Origin: Aspidapion aeneum
Lineage: Eukaryota; Arthropoda; Insecta; Coleoptera; Brentidae
Length of the DNA: 64,000 bases
NCBI GenBank assembly: GCA_963576565.1
Contig: OY755046.1
Location: 64,639,379 to 64,703,378 of the forward strand
Direction of reading: 5' to 3'
The notes under the pieces were generated by a model. The model was given only the letters and a program-made list of their open reading frames with translations. It was not told the origin of the DNA and made no database searches. Shown here piece by piece: positions 31,896 through 41,985 of the stretch. Position 1 is the first letter of the stretch. The number at the start of each line of letters is the position of its first letter. The position numbers and the translations under genes were made by a program.

Positions 31896-32024
31896 GTTGG
31901 AAAACTGTATTTTTACTGGAATACGCGGGTCCATTGTTTCTCTATATTTTTGTTTCGTTTAGACCTTGGATTCTATATGGAGAGCTTTCAAATAACAAAG
32001 AATTGTCTTTTACCGCAAACATTG
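31896..32024 (+). CDS. Tecr: Tecr exon 2 (first membrane segment)
   Basis: Acceptor attttatttttag, donor gtaagt. It encodes GWKTVFLLEYAGPLFLYIFV, then SFRPWILYGELS and ELSFTANI. The WxTVFLxEYAGPLFxY stretch is characteristic of TECR and is the first membrane-associated segment. Phase 1 at both ends. Confidence 0.95.
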
Positions 32025-32117
32025 GTAAGTTTTTTGTTTTAGTGTACAGGGTTTATTGCTTATAGACAGGGTTTGCTTTAAATGATGTACCAAATTTTAA
32101 GATGTGGTAGGAATATT

Positions 32118-32200
32118 ATGTATCTATCTATCTAGCCTTTTTCGATTCATCTTTGTACATAGGCCTCCCCCAATATCTTACATTTTTCTCTGTCTGTCGT
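32118..32200 (-). mobile_element. RTE LINE 3'-end scrap
   Basis: TATCTATCTATCTAGCC followed by TTCGATTCATCTTTG and CCTCCCCCAATATC matches the RTE 3' ends at 53405-53500 (-) and 26330-26385 (+). About 80 bases only. The following 32200-32690 is AT-rich with nothing recognised. Confidence 0.6.
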
Positions 32201-32693
32201 CGTTGTTACCAAAAATCTGTTATGTTTTTTAATAAATAAAACAAAATGCTTTTAAAATATGGTGCTTATATATTATTCTTTACTGTAATTATGAAGGGTA
32301 TTTAGATATGTACAAAAATCTATCTTAATTTTTTTTATTAATTTAATGGCTTATAAATTCAAAAAAATTAACAAAATGATATCTATTACCAATGTTATTT
32401 GGCCAGACTCTATCTCTGTAACCTATATTTTTTTGAAAAAAAGTAACACAATTATTTGGCATTGTCAAATTTCTCATTTTTAAACCTCACTGTTTTCCTT
32501 TACTCTTGAGTAATGCCATAACTTACAAAAAACTTTTGATCAAAAGTTATTTGAACCTTTTGTCTACTTTTGACCTTCCCTGCCAACCTTTAAAGTCTGT
32601 TGGATGATTTCAATCACACCCTGTATAGTAATTGACTACCCTGTATACTCTATATCATAATTTTTGAGATAACTTTTTGACAGTTGTCAGATG

Positions 32694-33310
32694 TTTACCC
32701 AGGGCTATCAAAACGGACGGGCCACGATCCTCCACTTTGTTGACGTCACATCCGGGGCTGATTTTTTTTTTGATGGTCACGTTACGACACAGCTGATTGT
32801 CTTTAAAATATTGAAGTTGGAATGACGGTTCATGAATATTTAATTTTTTTAAATAACGCCGTTTTTGAGATTGTTTTTACTTTATTCTGGCAGAACAATT
32901 TTTTTTAAATGTATAGTAATCCTTAATTTTTTATAGTCGCTTCATTAGCTCATACAAAAATTAAGTTTAAAGCAAAAGCGAATTTGACAATCACAGATGA
33001 CAAAGTCAAATACATGTCAAATATAACAGTTGGCATGTGTTACATGGCGGGTAATTTGAATTCAAAATAAGGAATGCTAAATCTTGAAGATTTTAACCTT
33101 TAAATCATGTTGCTTCCTTACAAACCTTTGGTGGAATATCGGGATGGTGTCTGAGAATATTTCACTAAAATTTTGAGGAAATCTGTAGTGCCATTTTGAT
33201 AATATCATAAAAAAACGTCTGACCTCCCATAAGACCCAATGTAAAATTCAGCCCCGGGAGAACAGCTGATTTTTTCAAGGTCGTGGCCTCTATTTTTGTG
33301 TTGGCCTTGG
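32694..33310 (+). repeat. Repeat B, copy 2
   Basis: A 617-base unit beginning TTTACCCAGGGCTATCAAAA and directly followed by copy 3. It lacks the MITE found in copy 1. Intronic in Tecr (intron 2). Confidence 0.88.
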
Positions 33311-33934
33311 TTTACCCAGGGCTATCAAAACGGACGGGCCACGATCCTCCACTTTGTTGACGTCACATCCGGGGCTGATTTTTTTTTGATGGTCACGTTA
33401 CGACACAGATGATTGTCTTTAAGATATTGAAGTTGGAATGACGGTTCATGAATATTTGATTTTTTTTTAAAAAAGCCGTTTTTAAGATTGTTTTTACTTT
33501 ATTCTGACAGAACAATATTTTTTAAATGTATAGTAATCCTTAATTTTTCACAGCCGCTTCATTAGCTCACACAAAAATTAAGTTTAAAGCAGAAGCGAAT
33601 GTGACAATCACAGATGACAAAGTCAAATACATGTCAAATATAACAGTTGGTCTGTGATACATGGCGGGTAATTTGAATTCAAAATAAGGAATGCTAAATC
33701 TTGACGATTTTAACCTTTTAATCATGTTGCTTCCTTACAAACCTTTGGTGGAATATCGTGATGGTGTCTGAGAATATTTCACTGAAATTTTGCGGAAATC
33801 TGTAGTGCCATTTTGAAAATATCATAAAAAAAACTTCTGACCTCCGATAAAACCCAATGTAAAATTCAGCCCCGGGAGAACAGCTGATTTTTTCAGGGTC
33901 GTGGCCTCTATTTTTGTGTTGGCCTTGGTTTACC
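33311..33934 (+). repeat. Repeat B, copy 3 (tandem with copy 2)
   Basis: A 624-base unit, collinear with copy 2 and joined at TTGGTTTACCCAGG. It ends TTGGCCTTGGTTTACC about 106 bases before Tecr exon 3. The tandem arrangement suggests unequal exchange. A single CAGTGTGTCCCAAAATTAAC end follows at about 33998. Confidence 0.88.
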
Positions 33935-34040
33935 ATAACAAATAACATAGGCCAACGAAAAAAAGTTGTCTCAAAAATAATGATATGAACTGTATACAGT
34001 GTGTCCCAAAATTAACCTGCATTGTTCAATTTTTTTTCAG

Positions 34041-34235
34041 CCCTATGGTTTTGGTCCATCCACTACGCCAAAAGGATATATGAGACACAATTTGTGCACA
34101 GATTCTCCCACGGAACCATGCCCGTAAGGAACCTGTTCAAAAATTGCGGTTACTACTGGGGGTTCTGCGTTTATGTGGCGTACCACACCAATCACCCTCT
34201 GTTTACACCCCCGCCCGCATGGATGCAACTTTTAG
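34041..34235 (+). CDS. Tecr: Tecr exon 3 (HRFSHGTMP block)
   Basis: Acceptor tttttttcag. It encodes [19 protein letters not shown], then [35 protein letters not shown] and [11 protein letters not shown]. [23 protein letters not shown] is the most conserved TECR stretch. The exon ends AG before gcaagt, a GC-AG donor with the otherwise perfect consensus typical of GC introns. Joining to 39178 gives LLGGVLF in phase. Confidence 0.95.
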
Positions 34236-34266
34236 GCAAGTAGAGTAGAGCTAGAGACATGACATA

Positions 34267-35349
34267 CAGTGTGTCCCAACGAAAACGAAACAGAGGCGTT
34301 TTTGGGTATTTAGAATATTTTTTCGAAAAATTCCTCGGACACGCCGATTTAGTTTTTGAGGGGGACACTTTTTGGCAACAAGAACATTTTTCTGACACAA
34401 CCCCCTTTCACGGGGTGAGATTCACCCCCAGAATTTAAATAGGGAAAGTGGGTCGAGTGATACCTTGTTTTAAAGGTATTTATTTCGATTCTGTTTACAG
34501 ATCTAGTATTTTTTCCAAAATCGAACGATTCGTTTTTGAGATAATTAATTTTAAAATTAGCCTGGTTTTATTTTGAAAAAAATTTTTGGGCAGTTTTTCG
34601 CAAAATTTTCTTGTGTCCCTCGGACCCGTAGATTTTGTTTTTAAATTCTACACTTTCCACCAAAATTAAAATTTTTGTCTTACCACCCCCTTTTACGGGG
34701 TGAGATTCACCCCCAGAATTTTAATAGGGAAAGTGGGTCGAGTGATATCTTGTTTTAAAGGTTTTTTGATTCTCCTGACAGTTCTGGTACTTTTTTTATT
34801 TTTGAAATTAACATAATTTGATAAAAAAAATTAAACATTTTTTTTACAAAATATGCTTTATTTTCGATTTTGTTTTTAAATTTTAAACTTTTTACCGTAT
34901 TTAAAATTTTTGTGTTACCACCCCCTTTTAAGGGGTGACCTACCCCCACAATTTTATTAGGGAAAGTGGGTCGAGTGGTACTTTTTTTTTTAATCTAACG
35001 ATTCGTTTTCCAGATATTTAATTTAAAACTGACTTTTATTTTTTTTTAAATAAAACCATGCTAATTTTAAAATTAATTATCTCAAAAACGAATCGTTAGA
35101 TTTTGGAAAAAATACTAGGTCTGTAAACAGAATCGAAATACCTTTAAAACAAGGTATCACTCGACCCACTTTCCCTATTTACATTCTGGGGGTGAATCTC
35201 ACCCCGTGAAAGGGAGTTCGTGCTACAAAAATTTCAAGATACCCAAAAAGTGTCCCCCTCAAAAACTAAATCGACGTCCGAGGAATTTTTCGAAAAAATA
35301 TTCTAAATACCCAAAAACGCCTCTGTTTCGTTTTCGTTGGGACACACTG
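34267..35349. mobile_element. 1.08 kb TIR element with GTGTCCCA ends
   Basis: The ends CAGTGTGTCCCAACGAAAAC and its inverse are flanked by TA. The arms are ~260-300 bases and share GGGAAAGTGGGTCGAGTGAT and AAAACGCCTCTGTTTCG-type blocks with the elements at 6786-14015 and 59091-61575. Internally the ACCCCCTTTTACGGGG unit is repeated three times. Non-autonomous. It starts only 31 bases after the Tecr exon 3 donor. Confidence 0.88.
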
Positions 35350-35409
35350 TATTTTAATAAAATATTTCATGAATTTGGATTTCTCCAGGGTAAAGGTCAA
35401 TCATATTAT

Positions 35410-36735
35410 TATTATGTCGGGTTAGAACGTTTTTCTACGTTGTTTGACGCCTATTCTTCACCTCCTTCGATCCTGACAGTCATCTTCTGTCAGATTTTTT
35501 CGACTTATTGATCTTTGGATTGACTGTTGCCATTCTAGTTTAGGACGCCCTCTTTTTCTGCGCCCTATTGGTTGCCATTCTAGGACCTGCTTTGGTAATC
35601 TTTCGTCGTTCATCCATTGTACATGGCCGTACCATATCAGTTGCCTTTTAGTGATGTCATTCTTTCTTTTATGATCTCATTTCTTATGTGATCTATTCTA
35701 GATATTCTCATTGATCTTCTTATTGCATTCATTTTGACACTTTCTAGTTTTGTATTTTTCTGTTACGCGACAAGTCTCTATTCCATACAACAGCGTGCTT
35801 CTCACCATTGTTTCATATATGTTAAATTTTACATTCTTTTTTATCTGTCTGCTCCATAAAATACTGTTAAGACATCCAATAACCTTTTTACTATTCTTTT
35901 TTCCAGTTCTTTACAGTCTGTTCCTGTCTTATCAAATGTGACACCCAAGTATACATACTCATTGCATGGAGATATTGTTTGTCCATTGTATAGTCTCACT
36001 GGATTCGTTTCCAATACATAAGTCACGTTCACTGTTAATCCCCACTTTTGGTATTCTTCCGTTAATTTTCTCATTAGTATACTCCATGTATTCTTTATCA
36101 TTAGCTACAATTACTTGGTCGTCAGCACACTGTAGTGTGCATATGGTAAATCGGTCGGTAAGTTGTATTTCCGTGCCGTGCACTTTACGTTTCCAGTTTT
36201 TTAGAGCTACTGCGATATATATTTTAAAAAGAGTTGGAGAGATACAACATCCCTGTCTTAAGCCTTTCGTAACCAGGAATTCTTTTGAAAGTCGATTTCC
36301 AATTTTAATTTTAGATTTTGACCCTTTGTATAGTTCTTTTATCGCTTTTATGTATGTATGATTGATATTAGTTTGCCATAACACTGTCCATAATTTTTCT
36401 ACTGGAACGGTATCATATGCTTTTTGTAGGTCCACAAAGGTAACATGAGTCTCCATATTTCTGGCGCTCCTTTTCTCAATTACTTGTTTAAGACAAAAAA
36501 CATTATCACTACGAGATCTGCCTGCACAAAACCCACTTTGCTCTTCTTTTTCTTGTTCATGAAAATCATTCTCTATTAGATCTCTAAGAATCCTACCGTA
36601 CAATCTACTTAGAGTACTGGTTACTGAAATTCCTCTGTAATTGTTGCAATCCAGCTTGTTTCCTTTTTTATGTATTGAGGATATGAATGCAATTTTCCAA
36701 TCATTAGGTACTGGGTGATTATATGCCATATGCAG
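35410..36735 (-). mobile_element. LINE fragment with long RT frame
   Basis: The minus strand from 36729 reads NDWKIAFISSIHKKGNKLD, NNYRGISVTSTLSRLYGRIL, FVDLQKAYDTVPVEKLW, LRQGCCISPTLFKIYI and LQCADDQVIVAND, an RT palm whose YADD/FADD has become CADD. A frameshift leads to KTGTDCKELEKRI and the C-terminal half down to 35410. The 3' end near 35430 matches 5260 and 57115. 5'-truncated. Located in Tecr intron 3. Confidence 0.87.
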
Positions 36736-36947
36736 AGCTCCCTCTTAAATGTATATTTTTTTACTTATTTCAAGTAAATTTCAATACTAAAGGTTTTTAA
36801 GTTTATAAGTACTCTTCTAAAACGGATTTAAAACAATAAAAATTATAGCCGGTTTTCCAATGTTTGAAAAAACCACAAACATGTAATAATAATAATAAAA
36901 CTAAAAAAAAATATTTGTTTCCTTTTTTTATGCGTAGCAAGTAGATA

Positions 36948-38109
36948 CAGTGCAAGCTCGGTAATGTGAACACTCGCTTATGCGAACAACGCCGTTTTGT
37001 GAACAAAATATTTTTTGTATTGGATACTCTATAACGTGAACAAGTCGGCCGCTCGATAATGTGAACACTCAAAACAATTTATTTAAAGCAGATTTTTTTC
37101 GGGGAATTACCTAATTCCCGAAAAATATACCCCAAATATTTTATTGTTCTATGTGTGGTGTGTGTAGTCAGTGTGTTGCCAACCCTACGGATTTATCTGT
37201 AGATCTACGGATTTTGGATTTCGATCTCCGATATCCGATTTTGGATCCATATCTACAGATTTTTGGCAATTTTACTAAAAAACGATAAACATCGAAACAC
37301 AACGGCGGCCTTGCCTCATTCCTCCTTATCAGTTCTCAGTTATCTTTACTTTTTTTCCTACATTTTAATCATTTTGTAAAAAGGTTTTTGCTTGGATCAG
37401 TGACCTTATTTTTCTAGACATCTAGCGGACGGTCTTTGCAACATTATTTAGAACGAATTGTATTACTTCGCGCGTTGTTTGATGGGGAGTCAAACAACGC
37501 TTCGCGCCACAAAAGTTATACTATGTTTTACGTTATGTATGTCGCACTAGAAAATATTAGTGTTTGTACGTACCTTAACTAAATAAGAAAATTTAAAAAA
37601 GTACGTACTTTTTATTTCTTCTAATTATAACGGTTTATCCGTTTAAAAAATTGCCGGCACTGCAAAAAAGTTTATTTGGATCCGTTGAAACGGAGCACTA
37701 GGTACCCTACCGTTTTTGTGCAATTCCGAACCAAAAAAGTTGTGCACTCCTGTCACTGTCAAAAAAATAAAAAAATCAAACCAATATAAACTTTTTAATT
37801 GTAAAAAAAGCACGTTTTTTTGTTTTTAGTCTTCTTTGAACCTACGGATTTCTACAGATTTTTTGCGTTCACGCTACGGATTTTCGCTTTACAATACTGT
37901 GTGTAGTTCAGGGAGTAATTTTCTTTTTTTCTGGAGTCTGGAATTGGATTAATACATTATAATGTAATTACCTAATGGAACATTCTAAGCAAATAAATAT
38001 GGTCTAATTTCCCCAAAAAAGTGTCAAATTATGACTTCCGCTAATGTGAACTATCGGTAATATAAATACAGGTTGGTTTTTTTGTGTTCACGTTACCGAG
38101 TTTGTACTG
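36948..38109. mobile_element. Pogo/Tigger-like element, non-autonomous
   Basis: The ends CAGTGCAAGCTCGGTAATGT and ACGTTACCGAGTTTGTACTG are inverse complements of ~24 bases flanked by TA. Repeated AATGTGAACACTC blocks at both ends resemble the multi-copy subterminal sites of pogo-type elements. Inside, 37157-37900 (between GTGTGTAGTCAG and GTGTGTAGTTCAG) may be a nested insertion rich in CTACGGATTT. No transposase seen. Confidence 0.75.
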
Positions 38110-38404
38110 TACTAGGTTTTTCGCTAAGTATCTCGTAAATGATGTTCTTGCTAATATAAGTAATAGCCTATGAATTTTCAGACACTAGGAACAAGTTTTT
38201 TTTATAAAAAAAGGTGATATTCGTCTAAAATCCACTAAAACTCAATTTATTATTTTTTTCCAAGAATTATGTCTGTACCATAAGAATAGCAGTATATGTA
38301 GAGGGTGATTCTTCAATTTAAGTGTGCAATATAATCTAAAGAGTATATTAAATAGATATCAATATGGTAAATACAAATGTTTCATGTGTTAGTCCACAGA
38401 CCAC

Positions 38405-38870
38405 CGGTCTATTTTTACCTTCTTAGCCCGCGTAGCAATGGGTAGAGAAAATATTATTTTCGACAAAAATAATTTTTTTGAGATAATGCTAAGAATGTAT
38501 TATTTGGATGTATTTTGACCTATCCTAGCAATATCCTCGTGATGTCTGTCTGTGTAAATTATTTCTGTCCGTAAGACGATAGCTCCTAAACCGATTTTCA
38601 TAAAATTTTCAGGTAAAATAGTGCTCGACACTCTTACGAGCTGATTAGATTTTGGTCAAAATCCATTAATGCTAATGACAGTTTTTTGACAATTAAAAAC
38701 TTTAAAAAACGCTAACTTTTTAACGGAGCATCGTATCAATACACTGTTTTCGGAATATAGTAAACTATGTTTTGCTCAATAATTCGTGTTATAAGCAAGA
38801 ACTTTGTAGGAGCTTTAGTTTCTGAGATATTTACAAAAAACTGTTCTCAAGGCTATTATATTATCATGGC
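38405..38870 (+). repeat. Dispersed repeat R, copy 2
   Basis: The order matches copy 1 at 25110: AATGGGTAGAGAAAAT, TTTTGACCTATCCTAGCAAT, GATGTCTGTCTGTGT, AGCTGATTAGATTTTGGTC, AATCCATTAATGCTAATGAC, ACAAAAAACTGTTCTCAAGG. It lies in Tecr intron 3. Confidence 0.7.
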
Positions 38871-39177
38871 TTCACTTAAAGTATGATAATTTTTGTTAGA
38901 TTACATTCTATTTATGAAAATTCAGCCGTTACATATCCCTTAAAAAATAGACCGGATTTCCTATAGACTATTTTTCCTTTGAACTTTTAAGAAAAATTTC
39001 TGATAAACTTTTAAACAAAACAAAAAAGTGTTTAAATTTTTGTTTGTGGTTCGGTTTTTAAATTGTTTTAAAATACAAAATTTCGAGTAAAATCTTTGAC
39101 AATTTTAAAAAAAAACTATTGTTTTGTTTAACCCATAAGAAAAATATTTATTTTAAGACAATTATTTTTGATTTTAG

Positions 39178-39515
39178 GTGGCGTCCTGTTTATTTTCTGC
39201 GAGCTCGGCAATCTAAGCATCCATATTTTGCTAAGGGACCTGCGCCCACCGGGTACCACAACCAGGAAAATACCGGTACCTAATGATAATCCACTAACCA
39301 CTCTTTTCAACTTCGTATCTTGCCCAAACTACACCTACGAAGTAGGTTCTTGGTTCGGATTCACCCTGTTGACGTCTTGTGTCCCAGCAGGACTATTTGC
39401 CCTGGCTGGATTTTACCAAATGGCCATTTGGGCCCTCGGAAAACACAAGAACTACAAGAAAGAGTTTCCTAACTATCCCAAGAGCCGAAAAGCTATCTTG
39501 CCATTTGTTTTGTAA
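39178..39515 (+). CDS. Tecr: Tecr exon 4 (C-terminal reductase domain)
   Basis: Acceptor tttttgattttag, stop TAA at 39513-39515. It encodes GGVLFIFCELGNLSIHILLR, DLRPPGTTTRKIPVPNDNP, FNFVSCPNYTYEVGSWFGF, LAGFYQMAIWALGKHKNYKK and EFPNYPKSRKAILPFVL. This is the steroid 5-alpha-reductase-type C-terminal domain that carries the NADPH-binding and catalytic region in the family. A candidate poly(A) signal AATAAA lies at 40083-40088. From TTCAAC at 39306 onward the sequence is repeated downstream. Confidence 0.96.
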
Positions 39516-40202
39516 TTCATAGTTAGTTTTAGTATTCTTTTTTTCGTTCCAGTTGCAGTGACTTAGTGACGTGTCTAGAAAGTTGTTCTTAAGGGGGGGG
39601 GGGGCAACTATGTGTGTCTTTTATGTTTGACAAATTTTAAAAAAAAAACGTTTCTTTTTATCCTTTCCTTTTTTTTTAAATTAAAAATGATAATTTTTTT
39701 ATATATTATAAATTAATTGTTGATTTTCTAAATATGTCCCTGGGTAATCGTGCAACTTGTACAAGGAGTGCTTCAGGCGAAAATGATTTAAAGCTTGTGA
39801 TATTGTAATCTATCTTTCAAAAATACATGAATTCTTTTTTATGATACTGATAAACTATTTCGAAAAAGTTAAGACTGGGTCAGTTTGTTTTTATACAAAA
39901 TTTAAAGTGGTGTAAGGGCGTTTGTATTATTTTTTGTTAAATATAAACTTGTTTAAAAAATTATAAATATTATTATTTATTTTATAAAGAAAAATCTAAT
40001 AGCAAAAAAACCAACATTAACATATTAACATTATTTTACAAAAAGCCTTGTGGTAATACTGAAACACTTAAAAACATACTTTAATAAACACCGAATTTTT
40101 AGAACACAAAAAACTAAACATTCTTATGATTTCGTTTCTTAGCTTAAAAATGTGTACAAAAAATAGTAACTCTTTGTATAAAACGATGTAAAATCATATC
40201 TA

Positions 40203-40411
40203 TTCAACATCGTATCTTGCCCAAACGACACCTACGAAGTCGGTTCTTGGTTCGGATTTACCCTGTTGACCTCGTGTGTCCCAGCAGGACTATTTGCCCT
40301 GGCTGGATTTTACCAAATGGCCATTTGGGCCCTCGGAAAACACAAGAACTACAAGAAAGAGTTTCCTAACTATCCCAAGAGCCGAAAAGCTATCTTGCCA
40401 TTTGTTTTGTA
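40203..40411 (+). pseudogene. Tecr terminal exon copy 2 (intact frame)
   Basis: It reads FNIVSCPNDTYEVGSWFGF, LLTSCVPAGLFALAGFYQ and on to ILPFVL with a stop; only two substitutions (V/I, Y/D) are visible relative to exon 4. It has no splice acceptor of its own and lacks the first 43 codons of exon 4, so it is probably not expressed as such. Confidence 0.88.
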
Positions 40412-41086
40412 ATTCATAGTTAGTTTTAGTATTCTTTTTTTCGTTCCAGTTGCAGTGACGTGTCTAGAAAGTTGTTCTTAAGGGGGGGGGGGGCAACTAT
40501 GTTTGTATTTTATGTTTTGACAAATTAAAAAAAAACTTTTTTTTTATCCTTTCCTTTTTTTTAAATTAAAAATTATATTTTTTTTATATATTATAAATTA
40601 ATTGTGGATTTTCTAAATATGTCCCTGGGTAATCGTGCAACTTGTACAATGAGTGCTTCAGGCGAAAATGATTTAAAGCTTGTGATATTGTAATATATCT
40701 TTCAAAAATACATGAATTCTTTTTTATGATACTGATAAACTATTTCGAAAAAGTTAAGACTGGGTCAGTTTGTTTTTATACAAAATTTAAATTGGTGTAA
40801 GGGCGTTTGTATTATTTTTTGTTAAATATAAACTTGTTTAAAAAATTATAAATATTTTTTATTTTATAAAGAAAAATCTAATAGCAAAAAAACAAACATT
40901 AACATATTAACATTATTTTACAAAGAGCCTTGTGGTAATACTGAAACACTTAAAAACATACTTTAATAAACACCGAATTTTTAGAACACAAAAAACCAAA
41001 TATTCTTATGATTTCGTTTCTTAGCTTAAAATGTGTACAAAAAATAGTAACTCTTTGTATAAAACGATGTAAAATCATATCTATTC

Positions 41087-41292
41087 AACTTCGTATCTTG
41101 CCCAAACTACACCTACGAAGTCGGTTCTTCGTTCGGATTCATCCTGTTGACCTCTTGTGTCCCAGCAGGACTATTTGCCCTTGCTGGATTTTACCAAATG
41201 GCCATTTGGGCTCTAGGAAAACACAAGAACTACAAGAAAGAGTTTCCTAACTATCCCAAGAGCCGAAAAGCTATCTTGCCATTTATTTTGTA
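41087..41292 (+). pseudogene. Tecr terminal exon copy 3 (intact frame)
   Basis: It reads FNFVSCPNYTYEVGSSFGFI and on to PFIL with a stop. Changes versus exon 4: W to S, T to I and the final V to I. The frame is fully open, but no native acceptor precedes it. Confidence 0.88.
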
Positions 41293-41892
41293 ATTCATAG
41301 TTAGTTTTAGTATTCTTTTTTTCGTTCCAGTTGCAGTGACTTAGTGACGTGTCTAGAAAGTTGTTCTTAAGGGGGGGGGGGCAACTATGTTTGTCTTTTA
41401 AGTTTTGACAAATTAAAAAAAAAACATTTTTTTTTATCCTTTCCTTTTTTTTTAATTAAAAATTATATATTTTTTTATATATTATAAATTAATTGTTGAT
41501 TTTCTAAATATGTCCCTGGGTAATCGTGCAACTTGTACAAGGAGTCCTTCAGGCGAAAATGATTTAAAGCTTGTGATATTGTAATCTATCTTTCAAAATT
41601 ACATGAGTTCTTTTTTATGATACTGATAAACTATTTCGAAAAAATTAAGACTGGGTCAGTTTGCTTTTATACAAAATTTAAATTGGTGTAAGGGCGTTTG
41701 TATTATTTTTTGTTAAATATAAACTTGTTTCAAAAATTATAAATATCATTTTTTATTTAGAAAGAAAATATCTAATACAAAAAAAACAAACATCAACATA
41801 CTAACATTATTTTAGAAAAAGTCTTGAGGTAATACTGATATACCTAAAAACACCGAATTGTATAAAACGGTGTAAAAACACTTAATCTTTTC

Positions 41893-41985
41893 AACTTCTT
41901 ATCTTGCCCAAACTACACCTACGAAGTCGGTTCTTAGTTCGGATTCACCCTGTTGATCTCTTCTATCCCTGCAGGACTATTTGCC
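41893..41985 (+). pseudogene. Tecr terminal exon copy 4 (broken)
   Basis: It reads FNFLSCPNYTYEVGS, then a TAG stop where TGG (Trp) stood, then FGFTLLISSIPAGLFALE, after which the sequence switches to the ~490-bp satellite. The most degenerate copy. Confidence 0.85.

Larger units (their letters stand above)
30251..39515 (+). other. Tecr: Tecr gene, complete (four exons)
   Basis: Trans-2,3-enoyl-CoA reductase carries out the last step of the very-long-chain fatty acid elongation cycle in the ER membrane, reducing trans-2-enoyl-CoA with NADPH (yeast Tsc13, vertebrate TECR). The exons join in phase 1 at every junction and give 299 residues, close to the ~308 of vertebrate TECR. Order: N-terminal ubiquitin-like module (1-79), membrane segments from about 85, [43 protein letters not shown] and the C-terminal KEFPNYP ... 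PFVL. The third intron has a GC donor. The last exon is partly duplicated four times downstream. Very secure identification. Confidence 0.95.
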
